64,000 bases of DNA, taken from positions 1 through 64,000 of the forward strand of contig JAEZCY010000207.1 in the NCBI GenBank assembly GCA_023429845.1, given 5' to 3'. This DNA comes from Acidobacteriota bacterium. Lineage in GTDB: Bacteria > Acidobacteriota > Vicinamibacteria > Vicinamibacterales > Vicinamibacteraceae. The notes beneath the pieces were generated by a model, which worked only from the letters and a program-made list of their open reading frames with translations, had not been told where the DNA came from and did not search any database. Position numbers and translations under genes: made by a program. Each line of letters begins with the position of its first letter. Position 1 is the first letter of the stretch. Positions 52,988 to 62,735 of the stretch are shown one piece after another.

Positions 52988-54193
52988 ATGCTTGCCAATC
53001 GCACTACCCGAATCGCTTCGTCACCGACGATGAAGGGGCTCGTCGCCGCTGAACGGCTGCGGCGGTCGGGCGCCGACGTCGTCGATCTCAGCGCCGGCGA
53101 ACCGGACTTCCCGACGCCAGACCACGTCAAGGCGGCCGCGCATGCGGCAATCACGGCCGACTTCACCAAGTACACGGCCAACTCGGGCACCAGCGAGCTG
53201 AAGCAGGCGATTCTGGCGCGTTACAAGGCGGACTACGGCGTCGACTACGACGAGCGTGAGGTCATCGTGTGCGCCGGCGGCAAGCAGGCCCTGGTGAACG
53301 CGGCGCTCTCGGTGTTCGGTCCGGGCGACGAGGTGATCACGCATACGCCGGGGTGGCCGACGATCGTCGAACAGATCAAGCTGGCCGACGCCACGCCGGT
53401 GATCGTCCGGTGCTCGCCCGAGGATGGCTTCGCTCTCACGGCGAAGCCCTTCATCGACGCCATCACCCCTCGCACCCGCGCCATCGTCATCAACTCGCCG
53501 GTCAATCCGACGGGCGCGCTGATCAGCGAGGCCGACATGGCGGCCATCGCCGACGCGGCGGCCCCTCGCGCCATCTGGGTGATCCTCGATCTCTGTTACG
53601 AGAAGTTGATCTACGACGCGGTGCCGCACAACCTGCCGCGCGTCCTCGGCGAGCGCATGCGCGACCGGACCATCCTCACCGGATCGACGTCGAAGGCATA
53701 CGCCATGACGGGCTGGCGGTGCGGGTGGCTGCTTGCCGCCGCGGACGTCGTCGCGGCATCGAACGCCATTCAGAGCCACTCGACGAGCAACGCCTGTTCG
53801 ATCACGCAGAAGGCTGCGGTCGCCGCGCTGACGGGGTCGCAGCAGTGCGTGGCCGACATGCTCGACGAGTATCGCCGTCGCCGCGACCTGATTCTGGCGC
53901 GCCTCACGACCGACCCGCGAGTGACGTGTGCGGTGCCGGCCGGCGCGTTCTACCTGTTCGTCGATGTGTCCCGGTTGCTGTCGCCAGATGGTCTCCGCAC
54001 GAGCGCCGACTTCTGCCAGGCGCTGCTCGAGGACAGGCACGTGGTGGTGACGGCCGGTGAAGCCTTCGACGCCCCCGGGTTCTTCCGGCTGTCGTATGCG
54101 GCGTCGACCGAGCGGCTCGAGGAAGCGGCACGTCGTGTTCACGCGTTCATCGCCGACGTGGACGGCGGCCGCTACGCAACGCGGACGGACTGA
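52988..54193 (+). CDS. Class I/II aminotransferase, aspartate aminotransferase type
   Basis: 401-aa PLP enzyme of fold type I. DVVDLSAGEPDFPTPDHV, the pocket INSPVNPTGAL, ILDLCYEKLIYD and the PLP-lysine motif GSTSKAYAMTGWRCGW are present. The I-gamma aspartate aminotransferases of this kind often also act on prephenate or aromatic keto acids, so it could finish Phe/Tyr synthesis; this is inference. ATG 52988 starts the conserved protein. Confidence 0.9.
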   Translation: MLANRTTRIASSPTMKGLVAAERLRRSGADVVDLSAGEPDFPTPDHVKAAAHAAITADFTKYTANSGTSELKQAILARYKADYGVDYDEREVIVCAGGKQALVNAALSVFGPGDEVITHTPGWPTIVEQIKLADATPVIVRCSPEDGFALTAKPFIDAITPRTRAIVINSPVNPTGALISEADMAAIADAAAPRAIWVILDLCYEKLIYDAVPHNLPRVLGERMRDRTILTGSTSKAYAMTGWRCGWLLAAADVVAASNAIQSHSTSNACSITQKAAVAALTGSQQCVADMLDEYRRRRDLILARLTTDPRVTCAVPAGAFYLFVDVSRLLSPDGLRTSADFCQALLEDRHVVVTAGEAFDAPGFFRLSYAASTERLEEAARRVHAFIADVDGGRYATRTD

Positions 54194-54225
54194 CGCACCC
54201 ACGTGGTCGTCTCACCTCTCCTTGC

Positions 54226-55638
54226 ATGAGCACGCCTGCCGAGCCCTACGGTGTCGTGGACGACGCCTTCATCGCTGACCTGCACGCGGCCGTCGGCGCC
54301 GAACACGTGCGCACCGACGACGAGGCACGGCTCGCGTACGGCACCGATGCCTTGAAGCAGGGGCGCCCGGCCGACGTCGTGGTGTGGCCGGGCAGCACGG
54401 CTGACGTCTCGGCTGTGCTGCGAGCCTGCACTGCGCGTCGCGTCCCTGTCGTGGCACGGGGCGCGGGCACCGGCTACACCGGCGGGGCCGTGCCGTCGTA
54501 CGGCGGGGTGGTGCTGGCGCTGTCGCGCCTGAATCGGATTCTCGAGATCGACGAGCAGAACCTGCTCGCCGTGGTGGAACCGCACGTCATCACGGGCGAC
54601 CTGCAGACGGCCGTCGAGGCCGTCGGGTTGTTCTATCCTCCCGACCCGGCCAGCCTCACCACATCCACCATTGGCGGCAACGTCGCCGAATGCGCGGGCG
54701 GCCCGCGCGCCTTCAAGTACGGCGTCACGAAGCGGTACGTGCTCGGGCTCGAGGCCGTGCTCGCGTCCGGCGAGGTGATTCACACCGGCGGCAAGTGCGT
54801 GAAGGACGTGGTGGGTTACGACCTGACGCAGCTGCTCGTCGGGTCGGAGGGCACCCTGGCGGTGATCACGCGCGTCATCCTGCGGTTGGTGCCGATGCCG
54901 CCGACGCGGGTGACGCTCCGCGCCACGTTCGCCACCATTCGCGGCGCAGTCGATGCCGTCACGAACCTGATACGTGCGCGTGTGGTCCCGTCGGCGCTCG
55001 AGCTGATCGACGGCGACTCGCTCGACGCGGTCGCCGAGAATCTCGGCACGCGAGCTCTTGCGCCAGAAGGCACAGGCGCCGTGCTGCTCCTGGAAGTGGA
55101 CGGCCTGGACGAGGCCGTGCGCGAGGAGGGGTGGCGCGTGGCGCAGGCGTGTCGCGATGCAGGCGCGACCGAGGTCCTCATCCCGACCGACGCCCACACG
55201 CGTCAGCAGCTGTGGCACGTCAGGCGGTCGCTCTCGCTCTCGCTGCGCGTGCTCGCGCCGCTGAAGATCAACCACGACGTGGTGGTGCCGAAGGGGCGCG
55301 TCCCGGAACTCTTCGACCTCATCGCGCAGTTGCGCGTCTCGTCACCGGGCGTACGTATTCCGTGCTTCGGTCACGTGGGCGATGGCAACATCCACGTCAA
55401 CCTGATGCTCGACCCCGCCGACGCGCACGCCGTCGCGGCGGCCCGGCGGGCCGAGCGGGCGCTTTTCGAAGGTGTGGTGGCGCTCGACGGCTCGATCAGC
55501 GGAGAACACGGCATCGGTTTCTCGAAGCTGCCGTTCGTGCCGCTTGTGCTGTCGTCGGTGGAGATCGACTTGCAGCGGCGCGTCAAGGCCGCGTTCGATC
55601 CACTGAACATCCTCAATCCCGGGAAGATGTTCCCCTGA
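54226..55638 (+). CDS. FAD-linked oxidase, GlcD-like (glycolate/lactate dehydrogenase)
   Basis: 470 aa. FAD-binding PCMH domain: VVARGAGTGYTGGAVPSYGG, TIGGNVAECAGGPRAFKYGV and LLVGSEGTLAVITRVIL. The FAD-oxidase C-terminal domain has KINHDVVVPKGRVPELF, CFGHVGDGNIHVNLML and SISGEHGIGFSKL. It oxidises a 2-hydroxyacid (glycolate or D-lactate). GlcE and GlcF partners are absent from the window, so it may be a stand-alone D-lactate-type enzyme. No ribosome site is evident. Confidence 0.9.
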   Translation: MSTPAEPYGVVDDAFIADLHAAVGAEHVRTDDEARLAYGTDALKQGRPADVVVWPGSTADVSAVLRACTARRVPVVARGAGTGYTGGAVPSYGGVVLALSRLNRILEIDEQNLLAVVEPHVITGDLQTAVEAVGLFYPPDPASLTTSTIGGNVAECAGGPRAFKYGVTKRYVLGLEAVLASGEVIHTGGKCVKDVVGYDLTQLLVGSEGTLAVITRVILRLVPMPPTRVTLRATFATIRGAVDAVTNLIRARVVPSALELIDGDSLDAVAENLGTRALAPEGTGAVLLLEVDGLDEAVREEGWRVAQACRDAGATEVLIPTDAHTRQQLWHVRRSLSLSLRVLAPLKINHDVVVPKGRVPELFDLIAQLRVSSPGVRIPCFGHVGDGNIHVNLMLDPADAHAVAAARRAERALFEGVVALDGSISGEHGIGFSKLPFVPLVLSSVEIDLQRRVKAAFDPLNILNPGKMFP

Positions 55639-55726
55639 GCGAGGCGATTCGACATTGGAAATCGGACATGCCCGATGTCTCGAAGCGCCCGACGTCGTCG
55701 AGCATTTCACATTTCGAATTGCCCAT

Positions 55727-57427
55727 TCACTGGTTCGTGACCAACAGCACCGTCTCCAGGTCGCGGGCGGGGTCGGGCCACAGCAGCGTCCGCAGCCGGA
55801 CGCCGGCGGGGTTGAAGTACTGCACCTCGGCCAGCGTGCGCGCGGAGAAGTCGTACTCCGCCTCCAGCTGCGTCAGGTCGTCCCTGGTGAGGACGCAGAG
55901 CACCCGTCTCGGCTGGTTGAGGAACTCCACCACCTCGTGCGGCTGAACCAGGTCGGTTTGCTGCACGCCCGTGTAGAACACCAGGTTGCGCACGAACACG
56001 CGGTAGGTGGCCGACGGTTCGTGGCCCTGGTACACGGCCGCGTAGCGTCGCGCCATCACCTGCACCGGTTCGAGGTCGGCCGCCGACGCCACCGAGTAGT
56101 GCAGTGACAGCACCGTCGCGATCGACGCGACGGCCATGGTCACCGGCAGGGCCCACCGGCGACGACTCCAGCTCGCCACCAGCACGGACACCGCGGCGAT
56201 GGTGATGATGCTGGTGCACACAAGGCCGAGCGAGGGCGTCAGGGCAAACAGCAGAGGCCGGGCGCGGTGCAGCAGCACGCCGAGGATCAGCAGGAACACC
56301 GCGCAGAGCGTGCCGCACCAGGCGAGCGCCGTCTGGCGGCTGGTGCGTCCCGCCACGCCCGCCGCCTCGTCAGGCAGGCGCGCGATGACCGTGCGGGCGA
56401 GCAGCAGCGCCATCGGCGGCAGCATCGGCAGGATGTAGCGCGGCTGCTTGCCGATCGACAGCGAGTAGAAGACGAATGGCACGGCAGCCCAGATGATGGC
56501 GCGCCATTCGGCACGCGTGATCGTCCGCTCGCGCTTGAAGACGCGCAGCCAGGTGGGCAGCCACAGCAGGATGAACGGCGACCATGGCATCAGGCCGCCG
56601 AGCACGATGGGCACGTAGAACCACAGCGGACGCGGCTCGTTGTACCGGTCTGTGGCGAACCGCTCCAGGTTCTCGCCGATGAAGAACCGGTGCATGTAGG
56701 CGAGACCGTGGTGGTCGGCCATGGCCAGGAACCACGGTGCGGCCACGAGCACGGCCAGCCCGCCGACGATCAGCAGGTCGACGGCGCCCGGCAGCTTCGC
56801 CACGTCCTCGCCGGCGCCGCGCCGTTCCTTCCACCAGACAGGGATGACGGCCAGGACGGGCAGCGCGATGCCGACCGGGCCCTTCGCCAGGATACCGAGG
56901 CCGATCATCGCGCCCGCGAACGCCAGCCAGAGCCGTCGTCGCATCGTCGTGGTGGTGGCAGTGGCCATCGGCGAGCCGATGCCTTCGATGAGCCCCCAGG
57001 TCGCGGCCGCGATGAAGAAGGCGAGCGGCAGATCGGGCAGGGACAGACGGCCGATCGAGAAGTAGCCGAAGCTGGTGGCGACGACGGTCGCGGCGAAGAA
57101 GCCGGTGGCGCCGTCGAACCAGCGACGCCCAACGAGGTAGGTCAGGAGCGACAGGCCGAGCCCGGCCAGTGCTGACGGGAAGCGCGCCGCGGCTTCTCCG
57201 ACGCCGGCCACCTTGTACGCGATGGCGACGAGCCAGTAGAACAGAATCGGCTTCTGGAAACGGAGTTCGTAGTTGTAGTAGGGGGTGAGCCAGTCGCCGG
57301 ACGCGACCATCTCGCGTGCGGCCTCGGCGTAGAACGCTTCGTCCGAGTCACCGATGGCGCCGCGACCGAGGCCTGCGAAGAACGTCAGGAAGCAGACCAG
57401 GCCGAGTATGAGCACATGCCGCGACAC
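55727..57427 (-). CDS. GT39-type (ArnT-like) glycosyltransferase
   Basis: About 566 aa from GTG 57427, with about 11-12 membrane helices. GDSDEAFYAEAAREMVASGD carries the acidic DE pair of the first periplasmic loop, and FQKPILFYWLVAIAYKV is the conserved PMT-type stretch; SIGKQPRYILPMLPPMALL and a soluble C-terminal domain complete the architecture. It should transfer a sugar from polyprenyl phosphate to lipid or protein. TAGAAT (57444-57439) lies 11 nt before the GTG, and a consensus signal-type helix (VLILGLVCFLTFFAGL) follows that codon, supporting the start. Confidence 0.85.
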   Translation of the reverse strand: MSRHVLILGLVCFLTFFAGLGRGAIGDSDEAFYAEAAREMVASGDWLTPYYNYELRFQKPILFYWLVAIAYKVAGVGEAAARFPSALAGLGLSLLTYLVGRRWFDGATGFFAATVVATSFGYFSIGRLSLPDLPLAFFIAAATWGLIEGIGSPMATATTTTMRRRLWLAFAGAMIGLGILAKGPVGIALPVLAVIPVWWKERRGAGEDVAKLPGAVDLLIVGGLAVLVAAPWFLAMADHHGLAYMHRFFIGENLERFATDRYNEPRPLWFYVPIVLGGLMPWSPFILLWLPTWLRVFKRERTITRAEWRAIIWAAVPFVFYSLSIGKQPRYILPMLPPMALLLARTVIARLPDEAAGVAGRTSRQTALAWCGTLCAVFLLILGVLLHRARPLLFALTPSLGLVCTSIITIAAVSVLVASWSRRRWALPVTMAVASIATVLSLHYSVASAADLEPVQVMARRYAAVYQGHEPSATYRVFVRNLVFYTGVQQTDLVQPHEVVEFLNQPRRVLCVLTRDDLTQLEAEYDFSARTLAEVQYFNPAGVRLRTLLWPDPARDLETVLLVTNQ

Positions 57428-57438
57428 GCTGGCCCCGG

Positions 57439-57468
57439 ATTCTACACCATGGATTATTGGGCTATACT
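57439..57468. promoter_or_regulatory. Divergent -10 elements of the GT39 gene and rho
   Basis: Minus strand: TAGAAT (57444-57439), 11 nt before the GT39 GTG. Plus strand: TATACT (57463-57468) with a weak TTCTAC 17 nt upstream (57440-57445) and a 97-nt leader before rho. The rho -35 overlaps the GT39 -10, so the two promoters may interfere. Confidence 0.5.
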
Positions 57469-57565
57469 TGCGGCTCACCTCGTGGTTCAGGGTCTCGGCA
57501 TCCGCGTCACGCGCGCGCCAACCGGGGTCCGCGACTCCCACACCCTCTCCACTCCGTAACAGAGC

Positions 57566-58954
57566 ATGGCACCAGCACAGAAGCGCTCCGGCGGTCGCCG
57601 CGGCCCCCGTCCCTCAGGTCCCCGCCGTCCCGCCAACGACATCCCCGACGTCGCCAACGATCCGCCGCTCGAAATGCCGCCCGAAGGCAGTGAAGCCTCG
57701 CTGCGCATCGGTCAGCTCAAGGAGATGAGCATCCAGTCCCTGATGCAGGTGGCCCAGGACCTCGGCGTCGTCGGCGCCACCGGCCTCCGCAAGCAGGAAC
57801 TCATCTTCCAGATTCTCAAGGCCCAGACCGAGCAGAGCGGCTTCATCTTCTCGGAAGGCGTGCTGGAAGTGCTGCCCGACGGTTTCGGCTTCCTGCGGGC
57901 GCCCGACTACAACTACCTCGCCGGTCCGGACGACATCTACGTGTCGCCGTCACAGATCCGCAAGCTCGACTTGCAGACCGGCGATACGGTCAGCGGCCAG
58001 ATTCGTCCACCCAAGGACGGCGAACGCTACTTCGCGCTGATCAAGGTGGAGGCGGTCAACTTCGAGGCGCCCGAGTTCGCGCGCAACAAGATCTTCTTCG
58101 AGAACCTGACGCCGCTCTATCCGCAGGCGCGGTTCTCGCTCGAGACGTCGAAGGAGAACCTCTCGGCGCGCGTGCTCGACCTGATGACGCCGATTGGCAA
58201 GGGGCAGCGCGGACTGATCGTCGCGCCGCCGCGCACCGGCAAGACGATGCTGCTGCAGAACATCGCGCAATCGGTCGTCCAGAACCACCCCGAGGTCTAC
58301 CTCATCGTCCTGCTGATCGACGAACGGCCGGAAGAGGTCACCGACATGCAGCGGTCGGTGCGCGGCGAGGTCATCTCGTCGACGTTCGACGAGCCCGCGC
58401 AGCGCCACGTCCAGGTCGCCGAGATGGTGATCGAGAAGGCCAAGCGTCTCGTCGAGCACAAGAAGGACGTCCTGATCCTGCTCGACTCCATCACCAGGCT
58501 GGCGCGCGCCTACAACAGCGTGGTGCCTCCGTCAGGGAAGGTCCTGTCTGGCGGCGTCGATTCCAACGCCCTGCAGAAGCCGAAGCGCTTCTTCGGCGCC
58601 GCCCGCAACATCGAGGAGGGCGGCTCGCTGACCATCATCGCGACCGCACTCATCGACACGGGCTCGCGCATGGACGAAGTGATCTTCGAGGAGTTCAAGG
58701 GCACGGGCAACATGGAGATTCACCTCGATCGCAAGCTGGTGGACAAGCGTGTCTTCCCGGCGATCGACATCCAGAAGAGCGGTACGCGCAAGGAGGAGCT
58801 CCTCATCCCGAAGGAGGATCTCAACCGCATCTGGGTGCTGCGCAAGGTGATCAACCCGCTGTCGCCGACCGAGGCGATGGAACTGCTCAACGACAAGCTC
58901 TCAAAGACACCGAGCAACGCCGACTTCCTCGGCGCGATGAATCGAGGCGGGTAG
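57566..58954 (+). CDS. rho: Transcription termination factor Rho
   Basis: 462-aa RNA-dependent hexameric helicase. A basic/Pro-rich N-terminal extension of about 45 residues precedes the SAP-like segment and the cold-shock RNA-binding domain ([28 protein letters not shown]). Walker A is [41 protein letters not shown] and the Q-loop region [22 protein letters not shown] are intact. Start chosen for the family-typical MAPAQKRSG. The 97-nt leader could host autoregulation. Confidence 0.96.
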   Translation: MAPAQKRSGGRRGPRPSGPRRPANDIPDVANDPPLEMPPEGSEASLRIGQLKEMSIQSLMQVAQDLGVVGATGLRKQELIFQILKAQTEQSGFIFSEGVLEVLPDGFGFLRAPDYNYLAGPDDIYVSPSQIRKLDLQTGDTVSGQIRPPKDGERYFALIKVEAVNFEAPEFARNKIFFENLTPLYPQARFSLETSKENLSARVLDLMTPIGKGQRGLIVAPPRTGKTMLLQNIAQSVVQNHPEVYLIVLLIDERPEEVTDMQRSVRGEVISSTFDEPAQRHVQVAEMVIEKAKRLVEHKKDVLILLDSITRLARAYNSVVPPSGKVLSGGVDSNALQKPKRFFGAARNIEEGGSLTIIATALIDTGSRMDEVIFEEFKGTGNMEIHLDRKLVDKRVFPAIDIQKSGTRKEELLIPKEDLNRIWVLRKVINPLSPTEAMELLNDKLSKTPSNADFLGAMNRGG

Positions 58955-58980
58955 GGGGAGCGCCGCTGGGCGGCGAAGGC

Positions 58981-59105
58981 AATGCGGGAATGCGAATGCG
59001 GGGACGCGAATAATGCGGGAATGCGAATAATGCGGAAATGGCGAGATCTCGACATTCCCGCTGTCGACATTCCCGCATTCCCGCATTCCCGCATTCCCGC
59101 ATTCC
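58981..59105. repeat. Large imperfect inverted repeat built from GGGAATGC octamers
   Basis: The left arm (58981-59040) holds AATGCGGGAATGCG-type units in + orientation; the right arm (59050-59105) holds CATTCCCG units in tandem. The centre is the palindrome CGAGATCTCG (59042-59051). It could fold into a long hairpin lying between the convergent rho and pcm genes, where it may act as a two-way terminator. Confidence 0.8.
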
Positions 59106-59108
59106 AAC

Positions 59109-59903
59109 CTACGGTCCCTTCGGTCCCTCGACCATCGGCACGAAACGCACCGGCATCAGGCGCCGCTCGTGGAACCCGTCGGGGGTGCGCTCGATGACGA
59201 GCAGTTCCTGATCGCCGGTCCCGACTGGCACGACCATGCGACCGCCAACCTTCAATTGCCGTTTCAAGGCATCGGGAACGCTCGGAGGCGCGGCCGTGAC
59301 GACGATGGCGTCGAAGGGCGCGTGCTCGGGCCAGCCGGCGTAGCCGTCACCGAGCCGCGTGTGCACGTTGGCGTAGCCCAGGTCTTTCAGCAACGCCGTG
59401 GCGCGAGTGGCCAGGGCCGGGACGATCTCGATCGTGTAGACCTCGCGCGCCAGTTCGCCGAGCACCGCCGCCTGGTACGCCGACCCGGTGCCGATCTCCA
59501 GCACCACATCGTCCGGTCCGATGGCTGCGGCCTCGCTCATCACGGCCACGATGTACGGCTGCGAGATCGTCTGCCCGTATCCGATGGCCAGGGGCGAGTC
59601 CTGGTAGGCCAGCGACTCCGAACCGGCGGCCACGAAGCGCTCGCGCGGCACGCGTCGCAACGCTTCGAGCACGCGTGAATCCTTGACCCCACGCGCCTCG
59701 ATCTGGTCGCGGACCATCGTGTCCCGTTGCATCGCGAACGACTCCTGGCTGCTGCCGCTCGCACAGGCAGCGAAGAGGATCACGGCGGCGAGCGAAATGC
59801 GAGAAATGCGGGAAATGCGGGAATGTCGAAAACGGTCGGCGGCGGTCGATGCTCGCTCATCCGCCCTTCGCCACTCCCGCCTCGCCGTTCCCGCTTCAGG
59901 CAT
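59109..59903 (-). CDS. pcm: Protein-L-isoaspartate O-methyltransferase, predicted lipoprotein
   Basis: Repairs isoaspartyl residues by SAM-dependent methylation. Core motifs: DQIEARGVKDSRVLEALRRV, the SAM loop VLEIGTGSAYQAAVLGEL, YTIEIVPALA, RLGDGYAGWPEHAPFDAI and GGRMVVPVGTGDQELLV. The core is preceded by LAAVILFAACASGSSQ, a lipobox-like signal, so a periplasmic form is predicted. The start is uncertain: ATG 59903 lies in repeat DNA, ATG 59732 and ATG 59717 would give cytoplasmic forms. The stretch before the signal encodes repeats (RISRISRIS). Confidence 0.85.
   Translation of the reverse strand: MPEAGTARREWRRADERASTAADRFRHSRISRISRISLAAVILFAACASGSSQESFAMQRDTMVRDQIEARGVKDSRVLEALRRVPRERFVAAGSESLAYQDSPLAIGYGQTISQPYIVAVMSEAAAIGPDDVVLEIGTGSAYQAAVLGELAREVYTIEIVPALATRATALLKDLGYANVHTRLGDGYAGWPEHAPFDAIVVTAAPPSVPDALKRQLKVGGRMVVPVGTGDQELLVIERTPDGFHERRLMPVRFVPMVEGPKGP
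59791..59829. repeat. GGGAAATGC-type tandem repeat in the pcm N-terminal region
   Basis: Four successive units (GCGAAATGC, GAGAAATGC, GGGAAATGC, GGGAATGTC) of 8-9 nt. Read on the minus strand they encode Arg-Ile-Ser repeats just before the lipoprotein signal. Related to the GGGAATGC family. Confidence 0.7.
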
Positions 59904-59998
59904 TCCCGCCTTCGCCGTCCCCGCGTTCAGCCGTCGCGCCTTCGCCGTCCACGCGTTCAAGCTTCGCGCCTTCGCCGTCCACGCCTTCGGCATTCCCG
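59879..59998. repeat. 30-bp tandem repeat, three full copies plus one degenerate
   Basis: TTCGCCGTCC recurs exactly 30 nt apart at 59911, 59941 and 59971; a divergent copy begins near 59879. On the minus strand the units translate as decapeptides of the type AKARSLNAWT, AKARRLNAGT and AKAGMPEAGT. There are no spacers, so it is not CRISPR. It lies between clpB and pcm. Confidence 0.8.
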
Positions 59999-60030
59999 CA
60001 TTCCCGCATTCCCGCATTCCCGGATTCCCG
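59990..60030. repeat. CATTCCCG octamer array downstream of clpB
   Basis: Four and a half tandem CATTCCCG units, the complement of the GGGAATGC repeat, end 18 nt before the clpB stop. Confidence 0.8.
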
Positions 60031-60047
60031 TACTACACGCGCTAGGG

Positions 60048-62657
60048 CTAATGCACGACGGCCTGTCGCTTCTCGAACTGGAGCGTGCCGTCCACCACGT
60101 CGAGCGTCACCTCGTCGCCTTCGCGGAAGTCGCCCTGCAGCACCGACATGGCAAGCGGATCGAGAATCCGCCGCTGCAGCGTCCTCTTCAGCGGCCGGGC
60201 GCCGTACAGCGGGTCGTAACCCTCTTCGACGAGGGCGTGCCGCGCGGCATCGGTGATGTGCAACGTGATCTTCCGCTCTTCGAGACGCGCCAGCAGCCTG
60301 GCCATCTGCAGGTCGATGATCCGGCCCATGTGCTCGCGCCCCAGCGGGTGGAACACGATGATCTCGTCGATGCGGTTGATGAACTCCGGACGGAAGTGCT
60401 GCCGCATCGCGTCGAGCACCTCGCGTCGGGTGCCCTCGTCGATCGTGCCGTCGCGCATCGCCTGCTCGGCGAGGTACTGGCTTCCCAGGTTCGACGTCAT
60501 GATCACGACGACGTTGCGGAAATCCACCGTGCGGCCACGCCCGTCGGTGAGCCGTCCGTCGTCGAGCACCTGCAACAGCACGTTGAGCACCTCGGGGTGC
60601 GCTTTCTCGATCTCGTCGAACAGCACCACGGCGTACGGCCGGCGGCGGACGGCCGCGGTGAGCTGGCCGGCCTCGTCGTAGCCGACATATCCGGGAGGCG
60701 CGCCGATGAGCCGCGACACGGCGTGCTTCTCCTGGTACTCGGACATGTCGATCCGTACCATGGCCTGCTCGTCGTCGAAGAGGAACTCCGCGAGCGCGCG
60801 GGCGAGCTCCGTCTTGCCGACGCCTGTCGGCCCCAGGAAGATGAAGCTGCCCAGCGGCCGGTTGGGGTCCTGCAAGCCCGCGCGCGCCCGGCGGATCGCG
60901 CTCGCGACCGCGCCAACGGCTTCCTGCTGCCCGACGATCCGCTGGTGGAGCCGCTGCTCCATGTTGACCAGCTTCTGGACTTCACCCTCCATGAGGCGGC
61001 TCAGCGGGATGTGCGTCCACTTGCTGACGACCTCGGCGATGTCCTCCTCGTCCACCTCCTCCTTCAACATGCGCGGTGCCTGCTCCGCCCCGTCGAGTCG
61101 CGTCTGCTCGGCCGCCTTGCGTCGTTCGAGTTCCGGCAGGCGGCCGTACTGCAGCTCTGACGCGCGGGCATAGTCGCCCTCGCGCTGCGCCCGCTCGATG
61201 TCGAGCCGCACCTGCTCGATTTCGGCCTTGACGGCGCTGGTTGCCTGGATCTCGGCCTTCTCCTGCTCCCACTGCGACTGCAGGCGCGTGCGCTGCTCCT
61301 TCAGGTCCGCGAGTTCGCGTTCGAGCTTCGTGAGCCGCTCCTGTGACGGCTGATCGGTCTCCTTGCGCAACGCTTCCCGCTCGATCTCGAGCTGCATGAT
61401 GCGTCGCGAGACCTCGTCGAGTTCGGCGGGCATCGAGTCGATCTCCATGCGCAGCCGCGAGGCCGCTTCATCGACGAGGTCGATGGCCTTGTCGGGCAGG
61501 AAGCGGTCGGCGATGTAGCGGTGGCTCAGCACCGCCGCGGCGACGAGCGCCGAGTCTTTCAGCCGCACGGAGTGGTGCAGTTCGTACTTCTCCCGCAGCC
61601 CGCGCAGGATGCTGATGGTGTCCTCGACGGTCGGTTCGCCGACGAGCACCGGCTGGAACCGGCGCTCGAGCGCCGCGTCCTTCTCGATGTGCTTCCGGTA
61701 CACGTCGAGCGTCGTGGCGCCGATGGTGTGCAGTTCGCCGCGGGCGAGCATCGGCTTGAGCATGTTGGATGCGTCGAGCGACCCTTCGGCCGCGCCGGCG
61801 CCAACCACCGTGTGCAGTTCGTCGATGAAGAGCACGACCTCGCCCTGGGCGTTCACCACCTCCTGCAGCACCGCCTTGAGGCGCTCCTCGAACTCGCCGC
61901 GGTACTTGGCCCCGGCCACCAGCGACCCCATGTCGAGCGCGACGATGCGCTTGTGTTTCAGACCTTCGGGCACGTCGCCGCGGATGATGCGCTGCGCAAG
62001 CCCTTCGACGATGGCCGTCTTGCCGACACCCGGCTCTCCGATGAGAACCGGGTTGTTCTTGGTGCGTCGCGACAGTACCTGGATCACGCGCCGGATCTCA
62101 TCGTCGCGGCCGATGACGGGATCGAGTTTGCCGTTGCGCGCGGCGGCCGTGAGATCGCGGCCGTACTTCTCCAGCGCTTCGTACTTGCCCTCGGGGTTCT
62201 GGTCCGTGACCCGCTGCGTGCCGCGCACGGCGACGAGTGTCTCGAGGATCGTCTCGCGGGTCGCGCCGACGGCTTGCAGGGCCATGACGGCGGGCGCGCG
62301 GCCGCCTTCGCCGGCAATCGCGAGCAGGAAGTGCTCCGTGCTGACGTACTCGTCCTTCAACTGCGTGGCTTCCTTCTCGGCCGCGTCGAACGCGGTGCGC
62401 AGCCGCGGGCCGATGCCGGCCTCGCTCCCGCCGTAGGCCTTCGGACGCGTGTCGAGGCCGCTCTCGAGCGTGCGCTGGAGCGTTGCCGGGTCCACCTGCA
62501 TCTTGCGGAGCACCGAGGGGACGATGCCGCCCTGCTGGGTGACGAGCGCCACCAGCAGGTGTTCGGGGTCGATCTGGGCGTGGTTGAGTCGTGTCGCGAG
62601 CTGCTGGGCTGTAACGACGGCTTCCTGGGCTTTTTCGGTCAGTCGGTTCAAGTTCAT
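60048..62657 (-). CDS. clpB: ATP-dependent chaperone ClpB
   Basis: 869-aa AAA+ disaggregase working with DnaK/DnaJ. N-terminal repeats [20 protein letters not shown] and a second around residue 85; first AAA domain with [18 protein letters not shown]; the coiled-coil middle domain from about residue 400 to 530 ([20 protein letters not shown]); second AAA domain with [20 protein letters not shown] and [15 protein letters not shown]. It lacks the ClpP-binding tripeptide of ClpA/ClpX. 78 nt follow the dnaJ-like gene in a heat-shock unit headed by hspR. Confidence 0.96.
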   Translation of the reverse strand: MNLNRLTEKAQEAVVTAQQLATRLNHAQIDPEHLLVALVTQQGGIVPSVLRKMQVDPATLQRTLESGLDTRPKAYGGSEAGIGPRLRTAFDAAEKEATQLKDEYVSTEHFLLAIAGEGGRAPAVMALQAVGATRETILETLVAVRGTQRVTDQNPEGKYEALEKYGRDLTAAARNGKLDPVIGRDDEIRRVIQVLSRRTKNNPVLIGEPGVGKTAIVEGLAQRIIRGDVPEGLKHKRIVALDMGSLVAGAKYRGEFEERLKAVLQEVVNAQGEVVLFIDELHTVVGAGAAEGSLDASNMLKPMLARGELHTIGATTLDVYRKHIEKDAALERRFQPVLVGEPTVEDTISILRGLREKYELHHSVRLKDSALVAAAVLSHRYIADRFLPDKAIDLVDEAASRLRMEIDSMPAELDEVSRRIMQLEIEREALRKETDQPSQERLTKLERELADLKEQRTRLQSQWEQEKAEIQATSAVKAEIEQVRLDIERAQREGDYARASELQYGRLPELERRKAAEQTRLDGAEQAPRMLKEEVDEEDIAEVVSKWTHIPLSRLMEGEVQKLVNMEQRLHQRIVGQQEAVGAVASAIRRARAGLQDPNRPLGSFIFLGPTGVGKTELARALAEFLFDDEQAMVRIDMSEYQEKHAVSRLIGAPPGYVGYDEAGQLTAAVRRRPYAVVLFDEIEKAHPEVLNVLLQVLDDGRLTDGRGRTVDFRNVVVIMTSNLGSQYLAEQAMRDGTIDEGTRREVLDAMRQHFRPEFINRIDEIIVFHPLGREHMGRIIDLQMARLLARLEERKITLHITDAARHALVEEGYDPLYGARPLKRTLQRRILDPLAMSVLQGDFREGDEVTLDVVDGTLQFEKRQAVVH

Positions 62658-62735
62658 CGTGGTCCCCGTGTCGATATGCAGTCGATGGGTGTGTGTGGCG
62701 CCCCGCGTGACGCGACGCGCCAGGCGCGGCGCCGG

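Noticed and set aside
59879..59998. Evenly spaced 30-bp repeats considered as a CRISPR array
   Set aside because: The copies are directly adjacent without spacers and no cas gene is near; they are a plain tandem repeat.
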